Below, in pieces: positions 41,807 to 50,479 of a DNA stretch of 64,000 nt. Location: NCBI RefSeq assembly GCF_014641075.1, contig NZ_BMHP01000001.1:1364001-1428000 (forward strand), written 5' to 3'. This DNA comes from Paenibacillus nasutitermitis. Lineage in GTDB: Bacteria > Bacillota > Bacilli > Paenibacillales > Paenibacillaceae. The notes below the pieces were generated by a model, which did no database searches, was not told where the DNA came from, and saw nothing but the letters and a program-made list of their open reading frames with translations. The position numbers and the translations under genes were made by a program. Within the stretch, counting starts at the first letter, position 1; each line of letters opens with the position of its first letter.

Positions 41807-41893
41807 GCGGTCATGGCGGAATTGGCAGACGCGCTGGCTTCAGGTGCCAGTGGTAGCAATACCGTGGAGGTTCGAGTCCTCTTGACCGCACCA
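41807..41893 (+). tRNA. tRNA-Leu (anticodon CAG)
   Basis: The acceptor arms GCGGTCA and TGACCGC pair exactly and are followed by A and an encoded CCA. The anticodon stem CTGGC/GCCAG encloses TTCAGGT, giving anticodon CAG, which reads CUG leucine codons. A long variable arm and the GGTTCGAGTCC T-loop region confirm a class II leucine tRNA of 87 bases. It is a single tRNA gene; I found no repeat of its 3' end nearby that would mark an integrated element. Confidence 0.95.
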
Positions 41894-42160
41894 CTTTATC
41901 AGTAACAGATTTCTAAACTGCTCATTCGGGCAGCTTGGGAATCTTTTTTTTATATGTTCAACAAGTTCAGATTAGTGCACAACATGGAAATCCGAACCGA
42001 TATCCATATTAGATTCAGTGGTTAATTGGTACATATGTATTTCACTTTAAGTTCTTCCATTTTTCTTCGCTAACTTTGTAAGAGCTCCATTTCCCTTCGG
42101 GCGGAGTTTCAAACCTTCCATAATGTTGTCCTGCCTTGAAATAACCCAAGATTGTTGGTT
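41894..42160. other. Region after the tRNA: weak terminator and possible gene relic
   Basis: A short CTGC/GCAG stem at about 41919-41934 followed later by eight T residues may end the tRNA transcript. On the minus strand the frame ending at 42042 reads as protein after the LysR stop (YFKAGQHYGRFETPPEGKWS, then SYKVSEEKWKNLK), with a TTG at 42149 preceded at 13 bases by GGAGG. It could be a tiny gene or the tail of a deleted one. I do not recognise it. Confidence 0.3.
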
Positions 42161-43060
42161 TTACCTCCACATGTTTGTAATAGCATTCTCGATGTAGGCT
42201 TTCAAAGTCTTGATGAACAAGCGCATGGCGTATCCGACATATCTGTCGCTGCGGTAGATCAGACAAATGTCCAGAGAAGGCGTAGGATTCCTCAGTTGCA
42301 CGACTTTGATATTTGGATTACAAAGATTATGCAGTAGCATTCGCGGCAGTACACATGTGCCAACCCCGCTCTGTACCATCTGGAGAATGGAAGGTAACGT
42401 TGTCATCACCATATGTGGCTTCAGAGTAAACCCATTGTCCATGCAAAAGCGGTCGATCAGCTTACGGTATTGATGGTCGGGTGGGAACATGACCATTTTC
42501 AAGGCATTCAGCCTGTTCAAGGGGATGAAGCTCTCTGTGGCAAGGGGATCATTTATATTTATCGCCAGTGAGAACTCCTCGTGAAACAGGGGAATTGACG
42601 AGAGACGTCCATCAATAACAGGTCCAATGGTTACACCGACATCGATGCTTCGGTCCAGAACTTGTTCTGTTACTTTCATGGATTCTAGAAGGGACAGCGA
42701 GATGGTGGGGTAGGATTGGTGGAAGTTCAGTAGCAAGGAATAAAACAAGAGATCTGCGTCACCGGGTAAAACGCCAATGGATAGTGATCCGCCTTGCATG
42801 TGCTTCAAATCAGCAATGGCGTCGCTCGCTTGCTGCAGATGCCCCAACACGGCAGCACCATGTTCATGAAGAATCGATCCGGCTTCTGTAAGGACAATTG
42901 ATTTTCCCACACGATCGAACAACAGTACCCCGAATTCTTCTTCCAATCTCCTTATCTGCTGGCTAACGTTGGGTGGGCTGACTCCCATTTTTTCGGCTGC
43001 TCTCGTGAAGTGAAGCTCTTCACAAATCGCCATAAAATACTGTAGTTGTTTTAACTCCAT
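42161..43060 (-). CDS. LysR-type transcriptional regulator
   Basis: The 299-residue protein has the LysR helix-turn-helix (LKQLQYFMAICEELHFTRAA, EKMGVSPPNVSQQIRRLEEE) and an effector-binding domain (LSIGVLPGDADLLFYSLLLN, then LSLLESMKVTEQVLDRSIDV). It belongs to the CysL/YwfK-like group, judging from the layout; the ligand is not known. It is divergent from a DinB-family gene, its likely target, and a GTTAA-N7-TTAAC dyad lies between them at 43146. Confidence 0.92.
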   Translation of the reverse strand: MELKQLQYFMAICEELHFTRAAEKMGVSPPNVSQQIRRLEEEFGVLLFDRVGKSIVLTEAGSILHEHGAAVLGHLQQASDAIADLKHMQGGSLSIGVLPGDADLLFYSLLLNFHQSYPTISLSLLESMKVTEQVLDRSIDVGVTIGPVIDGRLSSIPLFHEEFSLAININDPLATESFIPLNRLNALKMVMFPPDHQYRKLIDRFCMDNGFTLKPHMVMTTLPSILQMVQSGVGTCVLPRMLLHNLCNPNIKVVQLRNPTPSLDICLIYRSDRYVGYAMRLFIKTLKAYIENAITNMWR

Positions 43061-43145
43061 TGCTAACACCTGCTTTCAATTGCTGCGCTGAGTGCATGTC
43101 AAAGATTATTGTCACCTCCTCTCCTTTTTCTGTCAATGAATAATC

Positions 43146-43162
43146 GTTAACTCATACTTAAC
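43146..43162. promoter_or_regulatory. Candidate LysR operator
   Basis: GTTAA-CTCATAC-TTAAC is a perfect interrupted dyad with T-N11-A spacing, located in the 196-base region between the divergent LysR and DinB genes. Such a position suits control of both promoters. Confidence 0.5.
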
Positions 43163-43256
43163 ATTCCGGTAACACGTACTGCATTGATGGAAGGCTCACT
43201 GAGACATATACTAGGAACATATTAAGCGTTTTTTACTGCAAAGGGAGGGAATTAAC

Positions 43257-43727
43257 ATGTCTGAAGTGATTATCAACACTGCAAAAACCGCACGTCAAGT
43301 GTTGCTGCAGCAGGTGCAGGCTATCCCAGAAGAACTGTTCGACATTCAACCGGCAGGTTTCAACAATACAATCCGTTGGAATGTCGGCCATATGATTTAT
43401 TGGATGGATATGTATTCTACCCTAGGCTTCGGCTCTCAGTCGGCGGCCTTACCGGATTCATATTATACGCTGTTTAGCTCTGGAACAAAGCCATTAGATT
43501 GGACGATTGCTCCTCCATCGAAGGAAGAGTTGGTCGAGATGTTATCGGCGCAGCTTTCCCGTCTGTCTGAGGTGACACCTGAAATGCTTGACGAAAAGCT
43601 TTCAACTCCGTTTGCCTTAGGACCGTTCCAATTCAACACATCAGGAGAGTTGTTAAACTTCAAACTGATTCACGAAGCTTTTCACCTTGGAACGATATCT
43701 AGCCAGTTAAAGGTCCTGTCACGCTAA
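43257..43727 (+). CDS. DinB family protein
   Basis: The 156-residue four-helix protein has the DinB/YfiT metal-site pattern: a histidine in IRWNVGHMIYWMDM and two in FKLIHEAFHLGTISSQLKVL, which together form the His triad. The family includes thiol-dependent transferases; the function of this member is unknown. The sequence GGGAGG precedes the ATG. It is divergent from a LysR gene and followed by its own terminator. Confidence 0.88.
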   Translation: MSEVIINTAKTARQVLLQQVQAIPEELFDIQPAGFNNTIRWNVGHMIYWMDMYSTLGFGSQSAALPDSYYTLFSSGTKPLDWTIAPPSKEELVEMLSAQLSRLSEVTPEMLDEKLSTPFALGPFQFNTSGELLNFKLIHEAFHLGTISSQLKVLSR

Positions 43728-43874
43728 CAAATGAATAGCAAGAGCCCTTGATCATGGACAGCTTTCTGACTCGTGAATCATGCACTAGAAGGATCAGGAA
43801 TCAGACGTTCATCGAGATTTTCACGCTTATGTTTTCTGTTGCAATAAAATCCCCAGCAACCTGCCCTTTAGTTT

Positions 43875-43917
43875 GAGGCCGCCCGATAGATCCTGCGGCG
43901 GCCTCATGATGTTTTTG
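43875..43917 (+). terminator. Rho-independent terminator of the DinB gene
   Basis: GAGGCCGCC (43875-43883) pairs with GGCGGCCTC (43897-43905) around a 13-base loop and is followed by ATGATG and five T residues. The minus-strand T run is lacking, so it serves the plus strand. Confidence 0.8.
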
Positions 43918-43922
43918 TTGAG

Positions 43923-44510
43923 CTATCGTTCTCCGTTATTTAGATTTTCATAAGATAATTTTCTCACTTCAAGTGGCCCATTTATCCGAAATCTGGCATC
44001 TTTTATGATTTCCTCAGCAAGTTCATCAGGCGGCTTACGTTCGGCGTCCAGCAGGAATGGCACATTGGTCGGCGACTTCATCAACTTATCCCGAAGGAAA
44101 AGCGAACGGTGGATGTATTGCGCATCTCCTCGCTGATTGAGTCGGGCGGCCAGGGTATCCGGTTCTGCGTGCAGCACAACATAGTGGAGAGTTGCATCGA
44201 AATCCGATAGCTGGTCATAGAACCATTGCAGTTCGTCTTCAACGACGAAATCGATAACTACGTCTAGCCCGTCCTGGAGTAAGTTTCGCGCCACCGCAAC
44301 GATATGAAGCCAAGCCAGCCGGAGTCGTTCCTCCCAGGGCGGCTCGGTTTCCCCTCGGTAGATATGGAGAAGGAGATCACCCTCAATCAACGCACATTGA
44401 TTCAACGCGTCGGCAAGAGTCTTGGAGACGGTTGATTTCCCTACGCCAAGTGGACCAGAGATAAGATAGACTGCTACTGATTTTTTGATGAAATGCATAA
44501 GATATTCCAT
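43923..44510 (-). CDS. P-loop nucleotide kinase-like protein (AAA_33 type)
   Basis: The 195-residue protein has a Walker A motif in VYLISGPLGVGKSTVSKTLA, an acidic strand LIEGDLLLHIYRGETEPPWE, VVIDFVVEDELQWFYDQL, and LHAEPDTLAARLNQRG. This layout resembles small nucleoside or shikimate-type kinases and the AAA_33 group; a substrate cannot be named. The start is uncertain: ATG 44510 lies only 1-2 bases from a run of G residues, ATG 44498 lies 13 bases away. The gene is alone and flanked by terminators. Confidence 0.78.
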   Translation of the reverse strand: MEYLMHFIKKSVAVYLISGPLGVGKSTVSKTLADALNQCALIEGDLLLHIYRGETEPPWEERLRLAWLHIVAVARNLLQDGLDVVIDFVVEDELQWFYDQLSDFDATLHYVVLHAEPDTLAARLNQRGDAQYIHRSLFLRDKLMKSPTNVPFLLDAERKPPDELAEEIIKDARFRINGPLEVRKLSYENLNNGER

Positions 44511-45003
44511 TCCCCCGTTAGCGTTACCCGATAGCGTAATGCAACTTGAGGTAACTTCATTTTAACATCTTAACATTAACTCAAATTCAATTTCGTGACG
44601 AACAGATATCCCTTCGAATCCCATCATCGGAATTGAAGGTTTGCGTTACAGATGTTATATGTTAATAGTCCCCTTATCTTATCTTAGATTCATACATTTT
44701 CCGCCCTCCTAACATCAAATCCAATATTAGGTATTCTATGATTGTATTGAGCAGTTCTGCCCATTCTGCCCATTCGCTCATTAAAAAAAGGAGGCCTCCA
44801 CGCCTTCGCTTGGGCTTCGACCTCCAAATTATATTCCATTTCCAATTACTAATTAACGAACCTACGCGCGTAGCATGTAATGCTTAAAAAGGAGCCCAAT
44901 TTTAATTTAATAACTAAGAAAATACTTTATTTTCTTCTGACACCGGTTGGCCTATTTTCCTTAATTGGGAGATAGAACGGTTGCCGCCAAGCGCATCGCT
45001 GCC
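44511..45003. other. Intergenic region with one minus-strand terminator
   Basis: Between the kinase-like gene and the ABC-F gene there are 493 AT-rich bases. The only clear element is the terminator at 44783-44825. No open frame with a ribosome-binding site, no tRNA and no repeat was seen. Confidence 0.5.
44783..44825 (-). terminator. Terminator reading leftwards, probably of the ABC-F gene
   Basis: On the minus strand a GGAGG(T)...CCTCC stem with an inner GCC/GGC pairing (44790-44825) is followed by seven T residues (44789-44783). It lies about 180 bases past the ABC-F stop codon. Confidence 0.75.
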
Positions 45004-46482
45004 TCAAAGCTCCACAATTTTGTTCGCGATATTTTTGCAAAACTCGCTATCGTGCTCTACAAAAAGGATGGTTGGGGAATGTTCCAGCAGCAGTTCTTCG
45101 ATCTGTACCCGGGAAATGACATCAATAAAATTCAACGGTTCGTCCCACACATGGAGATGGGCTTTCTCGCATAAGCTCCTTGCGATCAATACCTTCTTTT
45201 TCTGACCGCCGCTGAATGACGTTAAATCCTTATCGAATTGTGTGCGTGAAAAATCCAATTTCCTTAAAATCGCTTTGAACAAGCTCTCGTCGATCCCGCT
45301 TGCAACCGCGTAATCGCTCAAGCCGCCCTGGAGCTGCGAGGTGTCTTGAGACACATAGGAGATGAGGAGCTGACTACCTTTGCGGAACGTTCCGGTAAAA
45401 TCGATATCCTCGCCGCGGATCAGCTTTAGGATACTTGATTTTCCTGATCCGTTCGGTCCCGCCAGCGCAATTCTATCCCCTTGTTCAATGGTAAAGGTCA
45501 CGCCGCTGCAAACGGTATGGTCCCCATAGCGAATCGAAACCTTATCCAGTTCGACCATCTGTTTTTTATTGTAAGCAAGCTGGGCTATTTTCAAGCTTTC
45601 CGAGCTTTCGATATTTTTTAACAGCTTGGAACTTTCCTCAATTGCGGAATGCTGTCTGTGTTCGATCGATTTGGAGCGTTTCATCATTTTGGCTGCTTTG
45701 TGTCCCACATAACCTTTATCCACTTTCGAACCGGAATTCCGGACGCCGTTTTTTGATTTCTCCACTTCATGCGACCAGTTATTCGTTCTCTTGGCGGCAT
45801 CGGACAGCCGATTAATGTCTTTTCGCAGCTTTTCATTCTCGGCCAACTCATAGTGATCCTGCCTTTTTTTATTCTCCCACCATTCAGAGAAATTACCTTT
45901 CTGGACCTCAATATTTGTTTTGTTGATCGAAAGTATATGGTCCACACAGTTGTCCAGAAACGCGCGGTCATGCGATACCAAAATATATCCGCTCTTGGTT
46001 CTCAGGTAATCACTGACCAGCTTTCGTGCATGAATATCCAGGTGATTGGTCGGTTCGTCGATGAGAAGGAAACTGTTTTCCTTCAAAAACAAGGTGGCCA
46101 GCAATACTTTCGTTTGTTCCCCGTTTGACATGGATTCGAACGGCCGGTACAACACATCCTCAGATACCTTCAACAGCGTTAACTCGCGGACGATCTGCCA
46201 GTATTCATAGTCAGGATAAATACCGTCGATCACATCCAGCGTATTGTTTTCCTTATGTTCCACAGGGAAAGGAAAATATTCAAAGCTGACACTTGCTGAA
46301 ATGTCCCCGCTGTATTCGTATTTGCCAAGCAGCAGCTTGAGAAACGTGGTTTTGCCCCGGCCGTTCCTTCCCGTCAGACCTAAGTTCCAATCCGTATTCA
46401 TTTGAAAGCTGACATCTTCGAATATATTGTCATAGCTGCCGTCATAGGCAAAAGTCAGGTTCGTCACATTGATTAAAGACAT
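45004..46482 (-). CDS. Lsa-type ABC-F ribosomal protection protein
   Basis: The 492-residue cytoplasmic protein has two ABC domains and no membrane helices. The first has GLTGRNGRGKTTFLKLLLGK (Walker A), MSNGEQTKVLLATLFL (signature) and LLIDEPTNHLD (Walker B). A charged linker of about 80 residues (the antibiotic-resistance domain) follows, then GPNGSGKSSILKLIRG, FSGGQKKKVLIARSL and VWDEPLNFID. The N-terminus SLINVTNLTFAYDGSYDNIF is nearly that of Lsa(A). Lsa proteins displace lincosamides, streptogramin A and pleuromutilins from the ribosome. AGGAGGT lies 8 bases before the ATG. The gene sits behind an attenuator leader with its own promoter, so drug-induced expression is expected. Confidence 0.9.
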   Translation of the reverse strand: MSLINVTNLTFAYDGSYDNIFEDVSFQMNTDWNLGLTGRNGRGKTTFLKLLLGKYEYSGDISASVSFEYFPFPVEHKENNTLDVIDGIYPDYEYWQIVRELTLLKVSEDVLYRPFESMSNGEQTKVLLATLFLKENSFLLIDEPTNHLDIHARKLVSDYLRTKSGYILVSHDRAFLDNCVDHILSINKTNIEVQKGNFSEWWENKKRQDHYELAENEKLRKDINRLSDAAKRTNNWSHEVEKSKNGVRNSGSKVDKGYVGHKAAKMMKRSKSIEHRQHSAIEESSKLLKNIESSESLKIAQLAYNKKQMVELDKVSIRYGDHTVCSGVTFTIEQGDRIALAGPNGSGKSSILKLIRGEDIDFTGTFRKGSQLLISYVSQDTSQLQGGLSDYAVASGIDESLFKAILRKLDFSRTQFDKDLTSFSGGQKKKVLIARSLCEKAHLHVWDEPLNFIDVISRVQIEELLLEHSPTILFVEHDSEFCKNIANKIVEL

Positions 46483-46497
46483 GGACTATAACCTCCT

Positions 46498-46540
46498 AAA
46501 AAAAAATGAGCTGCAAGAAAGTTACCCCTTCTTGTAGCTC
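46498..46540 (-). terminator. Attenuator hairpin before the ABC-F gene
   Basis: On the minus strand GAGCT-x-CAAGAA pairs with TTCTTG-x-AGCTC (46540 to 46508), followed by nine T residues that end at the ABC-F ribosome-binding site. Its loop and right arm can instead pair with an upstream segment at about 46612-46626 (GCAGGAAAGTTACTC), so the terminator and an antiterminator exclude each other. Confidence 0.82.
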
Positions 46541-46590
46541 AAATAAATACGGCAAATCCAACCCTGTTCCAGGTTAGAAAGCGCGTCTAT

Positions 46591-46695
46591 CTATTGAGTG
46601 AAGAGAATAGAGTAACTTTCCTGCTCAAAAAAGAATAAAACAGCTGCTGTTTTATCTTTCAAATCATAAGCAAGAAATATTACACTATTCTTCAC
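46591..46695 (-). CDS. Candidate leader peptide of the ABC-F attenuator
   Basis: A 34-codon frame starts at GTG 46695 and ends at TAG 46591. It encodes MKNSVIFLAYDLKDKTAAVL and FFFEQESYSILFTQ. It begins about 19 bases after the predicted transcription start; GGGAG lies just 2 bases before the GTG, a short spacing that weakens the start call. The antiterminator strand lies within codons 24-29, so a ribosome stalled early would free it to pair, while a ribosome finishing the frame would cover it. This is the logic of known ABC-F and erm leaders; direct evidence is lacking. Confidence 0.5.
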   Translation of the reverse strand: MKNSVIFLAYDLKDKTAAVLFFFEQESYSILFTQ

Positions 46696-46720
46696 ATCTC
46701 CCGTCACTTAAGTTGAGGTT

Positions 46721-46749
46721 ATTCTAGCATATCACCTGTGATCTTTCAA
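46721..46749 (-). promoter_or_regulatory. Sigma-A promoter of the ABC-F transcript
   Basis: Reading leftwards, TTGAAA (46749-46744), a 17-base spacer and TAGAAT (46726-46721) with a TG extended element just upstream form a near-consensus promoter. Transcription would begin near 46714, giving a leader of about 230 bases. Confidence 0.78.
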
Positions 46750-46884
46750 CCAACTGAACTAATTTCTAATTCTCGTGTTCTTATTTTTTTGATATGCTCT
46801 AACTGGGTTTACATTTTGCGACATTTTTCGCGGGTATACATTCGCGCATTTGTGCATCCCCTGTGGAGCAAGGAGAGAATGGAC

Positions 46885-48660
46885 ATGCGGCATATCGGCT
46901 TACGAACAAAATTGATAGCGGGCTTCATCGTGCTGGTTCTGCTGCCGCTGCTGTTAGGCGGATTAACGGCATCCACCTATATCAGCCGGGAATTGAATGG
47001 GCAGGTGACGAAGATTACGGCGGAACGCCTGCATCAGGTCAACATGAATATCGAGCGTGAGCTGCTTTCCATGTCAAAGATTACGAATTTCATCCGGATT
47101 GACGATAATATCCCCAAGGCATTGGAAAGCCCTCTGACGAGCGAGAGGGACATGCTGCACTGGGTTCATCTGATGGATCAGAAATTCATGCAAATTTCCA
47201 CAATGGCTGTCAACGAGCCGCTCTATATCTCGCTGCTGGACTTCAACGGTCACATGTATTCGAACTGGACCCAGTCGAGGCAATCGCTGGATGCGGTAAG
47301 AAGCTCCAATTGGTTCAAACAAACGCTGGAGCAGGACGGGTATCCCGTCTGGAGTCTGAATCAGGATAATTATATGGTTGCCGGCGGCCAGGGGCTGATT
47401 ACACAATCGATGGTGATCAAGGATCAATATTTGAAAAAACAGCTTGGCGTCCTGGTGGTCAGCCAGCCGGTAGACCCGTATTTGAACATTCTGCAGACCC
47501 AGGATCCTTCTCTGAACAGCATCGGCTTCATCGTGGACGAGAGCGGGCGAATTCTGGGGGAGGACATTCCTCGCCTGCAGCAGTTGTATCCCTCCATCGA
47601 ACCTGCACTGATAAGCGGTTCAAAGAGTACCGATACGATGCTGAACGGGCGGTTGACCTCCGTTAGCCATTACGGCATTGCGCTTACCGACTGGCGGGTC
47701 GTACAGGCCTTCTACTATGACGATGTATTCAGTAATTCGAAGAGAATTGTAGTTTGGATGATTAATGTGTTCGTGATCAGCCTCCTGTTCTTTTTCCTTC
47801 TGGTCATTGTCGTGTCCAATGTGTTCACCCGACATCTGAACCGGCTGCGCGTAACGATCAAGCTCATCGAGAGCGGCCAACTGGATGAGCGTTACGATGT
47901 GAGGACACGCGATGAGATCGGTTTGCTGGGTAAAAGCTTCAATCTCATGGTCAGCCGGCTCCGTTCTTCTATGGAAAGGGAGGTCGTGCTGGAGCGACGC
48001 AAGGAGCAGGCCAAGCTGGAAGCGCTGCAAGCGCAGATCAATCCGCATTTTTTGCAAAATACCTTAAATACGCTTAAGTGGATGTCCATTATGGCAAAAA
48101 CAGAGCCGATCACCGAGATGCTGATGGCGCTGGGCCATCTGCTGGATGTCAGCATTCACCGGGGCCAGGAGAAAATTACGCTGGCGGAGGAGCTGGATAA
48201 CGTCCGGCGTTTCCTGGTGATCCAGAAATACCGCTTCGGCGACACGATCCGAATCGTGGAGGAGGTTGATCCTCTGACTCTGGATATGCTGGTGCCGAAG
48301 CTGTCCCTGCAGCCACTGGTGGAGAATGTGTACAGCCACGGCGTGTTCGGGGAAAGCGGTGGCGAGGTGATAATACGGACTGTGCGGGAAAGTGACGTTG
48401 TTCGCCTTGCAGTCATCGATAACGGGAAACTTGTGTCCGCCGAACGGTTCGACGAGGTGCGCCAGCATCTGGACGGGACAGGCAGAGGAAGTTTTTCCCG
48501 CATCGGACTAAAGAATGTGCACCAGCGCATCCAGTTGATGTACGGCCTGCAGTATGGCCTTACGATCAGCCGCGACGAAGAGCATAACTTGACGAATGTC
48601 TCCATTACAGTTCCCGGAGAGGAGAAGTTTGACCATGACAACCAGAATAGCGGTTATTGA
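46885..48660 (+). CDS. YesM-family sensor histidine kinase
   Basis: The 591-residue protein has a membrane helix at residues 8-30, an extracellular sensor domain of about 250 residues, a second helix near 285-308 (VWMINVFVISLLFFFLLVIV), a HAMP domain, and the His_kinase domain with the phospho-acceptor in EALQAQINPHFLQNTLNTLK, then a HATPase end with the LQPLVENVYSHGVFG N-box. YesM kinases sense extracellular sugars or glycans and act on a YesN partner, which is the next gene. ATG 46885 has AAGGAG 9 bases upstream. The frame overlaps the yesN-like start by 26 bases. Confidence 0.92.
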   Translation: MRHIGLRTKLIAGFIVLVLLPLLLGGLTASTYISRELNGQVTKITAERLHQVNMNIERELLSMSKITNFIRIDDNIPKALESPLTSERDMLHWVHLMDQKFMQISTMAVNEPLYISLLDFNGHMYSNWTQSRQSLDAVRSSNWFKQTLEQDGYPVWSLNQDNYMVAGGQGLITQSMVIKDQYLKKQLGVLVVSQPVDPYLNILQTQDPSLNSIGFIVDESGRILGEDIPRLQQLYPSIEPALISGSKSTDTMLNGRLTSVSHYGIALTDWRVVQAFYYDDVFSNSKRIVVWMINVFVISLLFFFLLVIVVSNVFTRHLNRLRVTIKLIESGQLDERYDVRTRDEIGLLGKSFNLMVSRLRSSMEREVVLERRKEQAKLEALQAQINPHFLQNTLNTLKWMSIMAKTEPITEMLMALGHLLDVSIHRGQEKITLAEELDNVRRFLVIQKYRFGDTIRIVEEVDPLTLDMLVPKLSLQPLVENVYSHGVFGESGGEVIIRTVRESDVVRLAVIDNGKLVSAERFDEVRQHLDGTGRGSFSRIGLKNVHQRIQLMYGLQYGLTISRDEEHNLTNVSITVPGEEKFDHDNQNSGY

Positions 48661-49441
48661 TGACGAGGTTTTTGTCCGCAAAGGAGTGACTTCGAGTATA
48701 GATTGGAAGCGTTATGATATCGAGGTGGTGGGAGAAGCCGCTAACGGTCAGCAGGGACTGGAGCTTATTCGCCGCAGTCATCCACACATCGTATTGACGG
48801 ATATCAAGATGCCGCAGATGGATGGGCTGGAAATGGCCCGGATTGTAAGAAGTGAATTTCCGGAGATCAAGATTTTATTTATGAGCGTGCTGACGGACTT
48901 CGAAACGGTCCGTGAGGCGATTCGGCTGAATGCAGCGGATTATGTGCAGAAATTTTTGGTCCAGCCCGAGAATTTGCTGGAGATTGTGCTGGAGATCAAG
49001 AAATCGCTGCCTCAGGAGGCGCATACTGAGGAAGCCCCTCCTCAAGAAAAGGTTCTTCCTTCCCTGGAATCTTGCGCCGCTTCCTTCCGGCCCGAAGTGC
49101 GGCAGGCGATGAATTATGTGAAGCAGCATTATGCAGAGCCGCTACGCGTTCAGGATGTGTCAGCAGAGGTAGGCCTCAGTGAGAATTATTTCAGCTTTAT
49201 GTTCAGCAACGAAACAGGAACCACGTTCAGTCAATATGTCCAGGAATTTCGGATTGCCCAGGCCAGGACACTGCTGGAGGAAGGAAAGACCAAGTGGTAT
49301 GAGGTCAGCACTCGGGTCGGTTTCGACGATCCCAAGTACTTCACCAAGGTGTTCAAGCGCTACACCACCCTCACGCCAACTCAGTACTACCGTAAATACG
49401 CCGGCATTCATCCAATCATAGAATTTTCCCCTAAATCGTAG
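48635..49441 (+). CDS. YesN-family response regulator with AraC DNA-binding domain
   Basis: The 268-residue protein has a receiver domain (TRIAVIDDEVFVRKGVTSSI, phospho-acceptor Asp in VLTDIKMPQMDGLEM, conserved Lys in DYVQKFLVQPENL) joined by a short linker to a C-terminal AraC domain with two helix-turn-helix units (EPLRVQDVSAEVGLSENYFS, VSTRVGFDDPKYFTKVFKRY). Many YesN proteins are about 500 residues; this is the short form without the middle domain. It should activate the ABC transporter genes that follow. GGAGAGGAG is 10 bases upstream. Confidence 0.92.
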   Translation: MTTRIAVIDDEVFVRKGVTSSIDWKRYDIEVVGEAANGQQGLELIRRSHPHIVLTDIKMPQMDGLEMARIVRSEFPEIKILFMSVLTDFETVREAIRLNAADYVQKFLVQPENLLEIVLEIKKSLPQEAHTEEAPPQEKVLPSLESCAASFRPEVRQAMNYVKQHYAEPLRVQDVSAEVGLSENYFSFMFSNETGTTFSQYVQEFRIAQARTLLEEGKTKWYEVSTRVGFDDPKYFTKVFKRYTTLTPTQYYRKYAGIHPIIEFSPKS

Positions 49442-49556
49442 AATAGACCCATTTTAGAAGAAAATTCACCCGAAGATGCACACAATACTCCTCCAAATCG
49501 AAGGGTATTGTGTTTTTTGTCCTCCTGGTTTTCCGTACAATTTGATTACGGAGCTT

Positions 49557-50462
49557 ATGGGGGTGAATGTTATTAAACGCAACCGAAAACAAAAAGAAAG
49601 CATGACCGGTTGGCTTTTCATTCTGCCAAGTCTAATCGGGTTTCTCCTGTTTACCCTTATTCCGGTCCTGCTGTCCCTGCTGCTCAGTTTTACCAACTGG
49701 AATTTTCTGAGCGGAGCGGGTTCGATTCATTTTATCGGTCTGGACAATTATGTCAAGATGTGGGACGATGCTCGTTTTACCGCCAGTCTGCGCAATAATG
49801 CTCTGTTTACGCTGACTGTCGTTCCCTCTGTCATGCTGCTGTCGCTGCTGGCGGCCATTGCTCTCAATAAGAGCGCTTACCTGAAATCGCCGATCCGGCT
49901 GATGATCTTCATGCCTTATATCTCCAGTATTGTGGCGGTATCGATTGTTTGGGGTATTCTGCTGAATCCGTCTCAGGGCCCGGTTAATGCGCTGCTCCAT
50001 TCAGTGGGCATCGCCGATCCACCGGGATGGCTGGCCAGCTCGGCTTGGGCGCTGCCGTCGGTAATCCTGATCACGGTGTGGATGAATATCGGTTACAACA
50101 TGATTATTTATCTGGCGGGATTGCAGGGAATTCCCCAGGATCTGTATGAAGCGTCAAGCATTGACGGCGCAGGGGTATTTCGTCAATTCAGAAGCGTGAC
50201 TCTGCCGATGCTGTCCTCGACCACTTTTTTCGTGATGATTACCACAATCATTAACTCCTTTCAGGTATTCGCACTGGTCTTTATCATGACGCAAGGGGGA
50301 CCGGGTACGGCAACAACCGTCATTACCTTCTATATCTATCAGGCTGCTTTCAGCTTCTACGATATGGGATACGCTTCGGCCATGGCATGGGTATTGTTTG
50401 CTGCGATTCTGCTGATTACCTGGATTCAGTGGCAGCGTCAGCAAAAATGGGCGCATGAATAA
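49557..50462 (+). CDS. Sugar ABC transporter permease (MalF/UgpA type)
   Basis: The 301-residue protein has six membrane helices, opening MTGWLFILPSLIGFLLFTLI, and the permease EAA loop DLYEASSIDGAGVFRQFRSV then TLPMLSS. It forms the channel with the next gene. The start is not certain: ATG 49557 has GGAG only 3 bases away, and GGGGGTGA after it would suit a start further in, but no good codon follows. No ATPase gene is present in the operon, so a shared MsmX-type ATPase encoded elsewhere probably drives it. Confidence 0.9.
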   Translation: MGVNVIKRNRKQKESMTGWLFILPSLIGFLLFTLIPVLLSLLLSFTNWNFLSGAGSIHFIGLDNYVKMWDDARFTASLRNNALFTLTVVPSVMLLSLLAAIALNKSAYLKSPIRLMIFMPYISSIVAVSIVWGILLNPSQGPVNALLHSVGIADPPGWLASSAWALPSVILITVWMNIGYNMIIYLAGLQGIPQDLYEASSIDGAGVFRQFRSVTLPMLSSTTFFVMITTIINSFQVFALVFIMTQGGPGTATTVITFYIYQAAFSFYDMGYASAMAWVLFAAILLITWIQWQRQQKWAHE

Positions 50463-50479
50463 GAAGGGGGTGACATGCC

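Noticed and set aside
41807..43069. Integrated element at the tRNA-Leu gene
   Set aside because: No integrase, no duplicated tRNA end and no phage-like genes were found; the following genes are ordinary LysR and DinB genes.
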